NCBI GenBank assembly: GCA_026713305.1
Contig: JAPOOS010000172.1
Span: 1 to 34,770 of the forward strand
DNA from: Paracoccaceae bacterium
Lineage (GTDB): Bacteria; Pseudomonadota; Alphaproteobacteria; Rhodobacterales; Rhodobacteraceae
Reading direction: 5' to 3'
DNA length: 34,770 nucleotides
Shown piece after piece: positions 32,683 to 34,770 of this stretch. Positions within the stretch are counted from its first letter, which is position 1. The number at the start of each line of letters is the position of its first letter. Position numbers and translations under genes: made by a program. Below the pieces are notes generated by a model that was not told where the DNA came from, made no database searches, and was given only the letters and a program-made list of their open reading frames with translations.

Positions 32683-33172
32683 TTGATCTCGATTCCCGCT
32701 TCTACGGACTAGGGTGTGCAGCCAACCCGTTAGGCCAAACTGGACGGATTGGCAATCGCGCGCCGCCTGGTTGCCTGTCCATCGCCTGCGCAATGCGCTC
32801 ACGGTCGTTGTCGTGAATCTTCCCTGATGTTTGCAAGCGGCCACCGGTCCGGCTGAGGAGGCCAACCGCGCAGAATTCTCTTGCAATTTGGAATCTGTCG
32901 TGAGGCTCGGCCCATGGCGCATGTGCCGGCTACCGGACAGGCAAAGCTCACCAAGCGCGAATTAAGTGCAAATGGCTACCCAAAGACAAGCGTCAGGCGC
33001 CGCCGGTCAATTCGAACTGCTTCCGGGGCGGCACGCTTGAAGTTCGCTCAATTCGCAAACTTTCCATGCTGCTGGGAGAGAGCGGTCCACTGTGTTCAAC
33101 ACTGCACGCCACGCCATCCGTGCAAGATCCGCTTCGTGTCTGCTGGCCGAAGCGCCGGCTGAGCGCCGCCGC
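32683..33172. other. Gap between amidinotransferase-family and alcohol dehydrogenase genes
   Basis: These 490 nt show no convincing gene on either strand. On the minus strand a 6-bp stem TGAGCG/CGCTCA (loop GCGG) lies right at the alcohol dehydrogenase stop and could form part of a terminator, without a T-run. A promoter for the amidinotransferase-family gene is expected at the left end but not identified. Confidence 0.4.
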
Positions 33173-34321
33173 TCAAAGGCAGCTGCGGTAGAGTTCCAGC
33201 GTGTTCTCGTAGGTCATTGGCACCGGATTGCTGGCGGCGCTCGGATCGTCCAAGGCCATCTTGGCCATTTCCTCGATCCTGTCCGGCGCGGCTCCCAGAG
33301 CCGTCAAGTTCGTCGGAATGTTCAGCGAAGTCGTCAGCTCCCGGCAGAAGCCAAGAAATCCTTCAAAGCCGCCCTCAATTCCAAGATAGGCGGTAGCAAG
33401 CTCGATCTTCCCCTCTATGGCGGACCGGTTGAATTCCAGCGCCTGCGGGATGACAACGGCGTTCGTTGTGCCGTGATGCGTTCCAAACAACGAACCAACC
33501 GGGTGCGATATCGCATGGATGGCTCCAAGGCCCTTCTGAAAGGCTACGGCTCCCATGGATGCCGCGCTCATCATGTTTGCACGCGCCTCCATGTCGGCGC
33601 CGTCAACAAAAGCTCTTTGCAGGTTGTTCTTCACCAGCCGCAGCCCTTCCAGCGCTATCCCCTGGCACATTGGATGGAAGTTCGGCGAACAATAGGCTTC
33701 GAGGCAATGCGCAAAGGCATCCATTCCAGTTCCGGCCGTGACCGCCGGAGGCATTCCGACCGTCAGTTCCGGATCGGATATCACGGCTGTTGGCAAAACC
33801 CTTGGATGAAATATGATCTTCTTCACCCGGGTTTCCGAGTTGGTGATCACTGATGCCCGACCGACTTCGGAACCGGTCCCGGCCGTTGTCGGCACCGCCA
33901 CGATGGGTGCAATTGCAGCGGCATCTGCACGGGTCCACCAGTCGCCAACGTCCTCAAAGTCCCAGATTGGACGTGTCTGGCCAACCATGAAGGCAATCAT
34001 CTTGCCCAGATCAATGCCCGAGCCGCCTCCGAACGCCACCACGCCGTCGAATTCGCCCTGGCGGAACGTTTCCAGTCCCGCGGCAAGGTTCAACTCCGAG
34101 GGGTTGGGGTCAACCTCGGAATACAGCCCGCACTCAAGTCCATCATCCGCCAGAATTTCGAGGGCGTTGCTCGCAATGGGAAGTTTGGCCAGCCCCCGGT
34201 CGGTGACCAGGAGCGGACGATGAACGCCTGAATCTCGGCAAGCCTCGGCCAGCTCGCGAATGCGGCCCACGCCAAAGCGGATGGAAGTCGGGAATGACCA
34301 GTTGGCGTACAGGCTGCTCAT
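33173..34321 (-). CDS. Iron-containing (group III) alcohol dehydrogenase
   Basis: The 382-residue protein has the group III alcohol dehydrogenase fold. An N-terminal NAD-binding part with VVAFGGGSGIDLGK (GGGS, about 98-101) and PTTAGTGSEV is followed by the metal domain. The four iron ligands align with E. coli FucO by spacing: Asp201, His205, His269 and His283 (segments DAFAHCLEAY, IHAISHPVG and GTHHG). It reversibly oxidises short-chain alcohols to aldehydes. Its ATG overlaps the aldehyde dehydrogenase stop by 1 nt (TGATG). The two are translationally coupled and likely channel an alcohol to an acid. The exact alcohol is unknown. Confidence 0.95.
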   Translation of the reverse strand: MSSLYANWSFPTSIRFGVGRIRELAEACRDSGVHRPLLVTDRGLAKLPIASNALEILADDGLECGLYSEVDPNPSELNLAAGLETFRQGEFDGVVAFGGGSGIDLGKMIAFMVGQTRPIWDFEDVGDWWTRADAAAIAPIVAVPTTAGTGSEVGRASVITNSETRVKKIIFHPRVLPTAVISDPELTVGMPPAVTAGTGMDAFAHCLEAYCSPNFHPMCQGIALEGLRLVKNNLQRAFVDGADMEARANMMSAASMGAVAFQKGLGAIHAISHPVGSLFGTHHGTTNAVVIPQALEFNRSAIEGKIELATAYLGIEGGFEGFLGFCRELTTSLNIPTNLTALGAAPDRIEEMAKMALDDPSAASNPVPMTYENTLELYRSCL

Positions 34322-34770
34322 CACTGCAACTTCATGTGGTAGGACTTCGGGCGGGTCAGGGTTTGGTAGCCGATGGGCGACAGCGCTCCGCCGCGGCCGG
34401 TCTGCTTTCTCCCCGACCAGCACAGCGCCGGATCGAGATAGTCGCACCTGTTCATGAACACGGTGCCGGTGTCGATCTGCATGCCTATCCGAGCCGCCCT
34501 CTCCAGGTCGGCTGTCCACAGGGATGCCGTAAGGCCGAAGTCGCTGTCGTTTATCAGGGCCACGGCCTCCTCATCGGAATCCACCTTCATTATGCCAACC
34601 ACGGGACCGAAGTTTTCCTCCCGCATCAAGCGCATTTCGTGTGTCACGCTTGTCAGCACCTGAGGAGAAAGATACGACCCTCCGTCGTCAGTCGAAAACC
34701 GGGGAATGTGGGCCACGGCGCCGGATGCCGTGGCCTCCTCAATCTGCCGTCGGACCGCATCTGCAAAGCG
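34321..34770 (-). CDS. Aldehyde dehydrogenase, C-terminal part (runs off window)
   Basis: About 149 C-terminal residues of an NAD(P)-dependent aldehyde dehydrogenase are visible; the frame stays open to the window edge, so the start and catalytic Cys lie beyond 34770. Family features are the REENFGPVVGIMKVDSDEEA block containing the E-x-FGP motif, NDSDFGLTASLWTADLERA, and the late segment GRKQTGRGGALSPIGY. The end TRPKSYHMKL is also typical. It is the upstream partner of the iron-dependent alcohol dehydrogenase and probably oxidises that enzyme's aldehyde product. Substrate not predictable from this part. Confidence 0.93.
   Translation of the reverse strand, partial: RFADAVRRQIEEATASGAVAHIPRFSTDDGGSYLSPQVLTSVTHEMRLMREENFGPVVGIMKVDSDEEAVALINDSDFGLTASLWTADLERAARIGMQIDTGTVFMNRCDYLDPALCWSGRKQTGRGGALSPIGYQTLTRPKSYHMKLQ

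Noticed and set aside
32881..33162. Arginine/cysteine-rich 93-codon open frame in the gap before the alcohol dehydrogenase gene
   Set aside because: Composition is noise-like, with no ribosome binding site and no recognisable domain.
1..34770. CRISPR array, tRNA, prophage or insertion sequence
   Set aside because: A read of both strands showed no regularly spaced repeats, no tRNA T-loop context, and no transposase, integrase or phage structural gene.

Overview
The window looks like a chromosomal segment of an alphaproteobacterium, probably a marine Rhodobacterales-like organism. The evidence is moderately high GC (roughly 58-60% by eye), Gram-negative housekeeping enzymes (MoaA, MsrB, GlmU, GlmS), and a dense set of high-affinity ABC importers and catabolic enzymes of the kind found in oligotrophic or host-associated alphaproteobacteria. 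I see no rRNA, tRNA, transposase, phage gene or CRISPR array. All assignments come from reading translated sequence and motifs by eye; no database search was run.

Layout. 1-6.2 kb is housekeeping: msrB and moaA on the minus strand, a GPP34 (GOLPH3-like) gene and a small XRE-type regulator on the plus strand, then a minus-strand glmU-glmS pair for UDP-GlcNAc synthesis. 6.5-11.5 kb holds a MocD-like membrane di-iron oxygenase of the fatty-acid-desaturase superfamily, divergent from a rhizopine/inositol-type sugar ABC importer (binding protein, permease, single-domain ATPase). That importer ends in a strong terminator and is followed by a small membrane protein. A DapA/NanA-family aldolase or lyase lies at 11.5-12.4 kb on the minus strand.

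12.8-26.0 kb is a co-directional block of 13 genes with many 1-4 nt overlaps: a CUT1 sugar-type ABC importer (ATPase, binding protein, two unusually large permeases), a SnoaL-like protein, a HisD-fold dehydrogenase, an SDR, a LacI regulator, a second two-domain SnoaL-like protein, a bicupin, a short MetE-like zinc protein, an alpha/beta hydrolase and an RraA-like protein. It starts with a consensus -35 promoter overlapped by a LacI-type palindrome. A palindrome of the same class (TTGCA-N6-TGCAA with central CG) overlaps the putative promoter of the rhizopine-type importer, so one LacI protein may co-regulate both loci. The substrate is unknown. This block is the best candidate for an undescribed catabolic system.

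26.0-34.8 kb is all minus strand: a Rieske oxygenase with the Glu bridge typical of quaternary-ammonium oxygenases, a glycine-betaine-type ProXVW importer with an oversized permease, an arginine-deiminase/amidinotransferase-family enzyme, an iron-dependent alcohol dehydrogenase and the C-terminal end of an aldehyde dehydrogenase that runs off the window. Together they suggest uptake and oxidation of methylated-amine or guanidino-type osmolytes.
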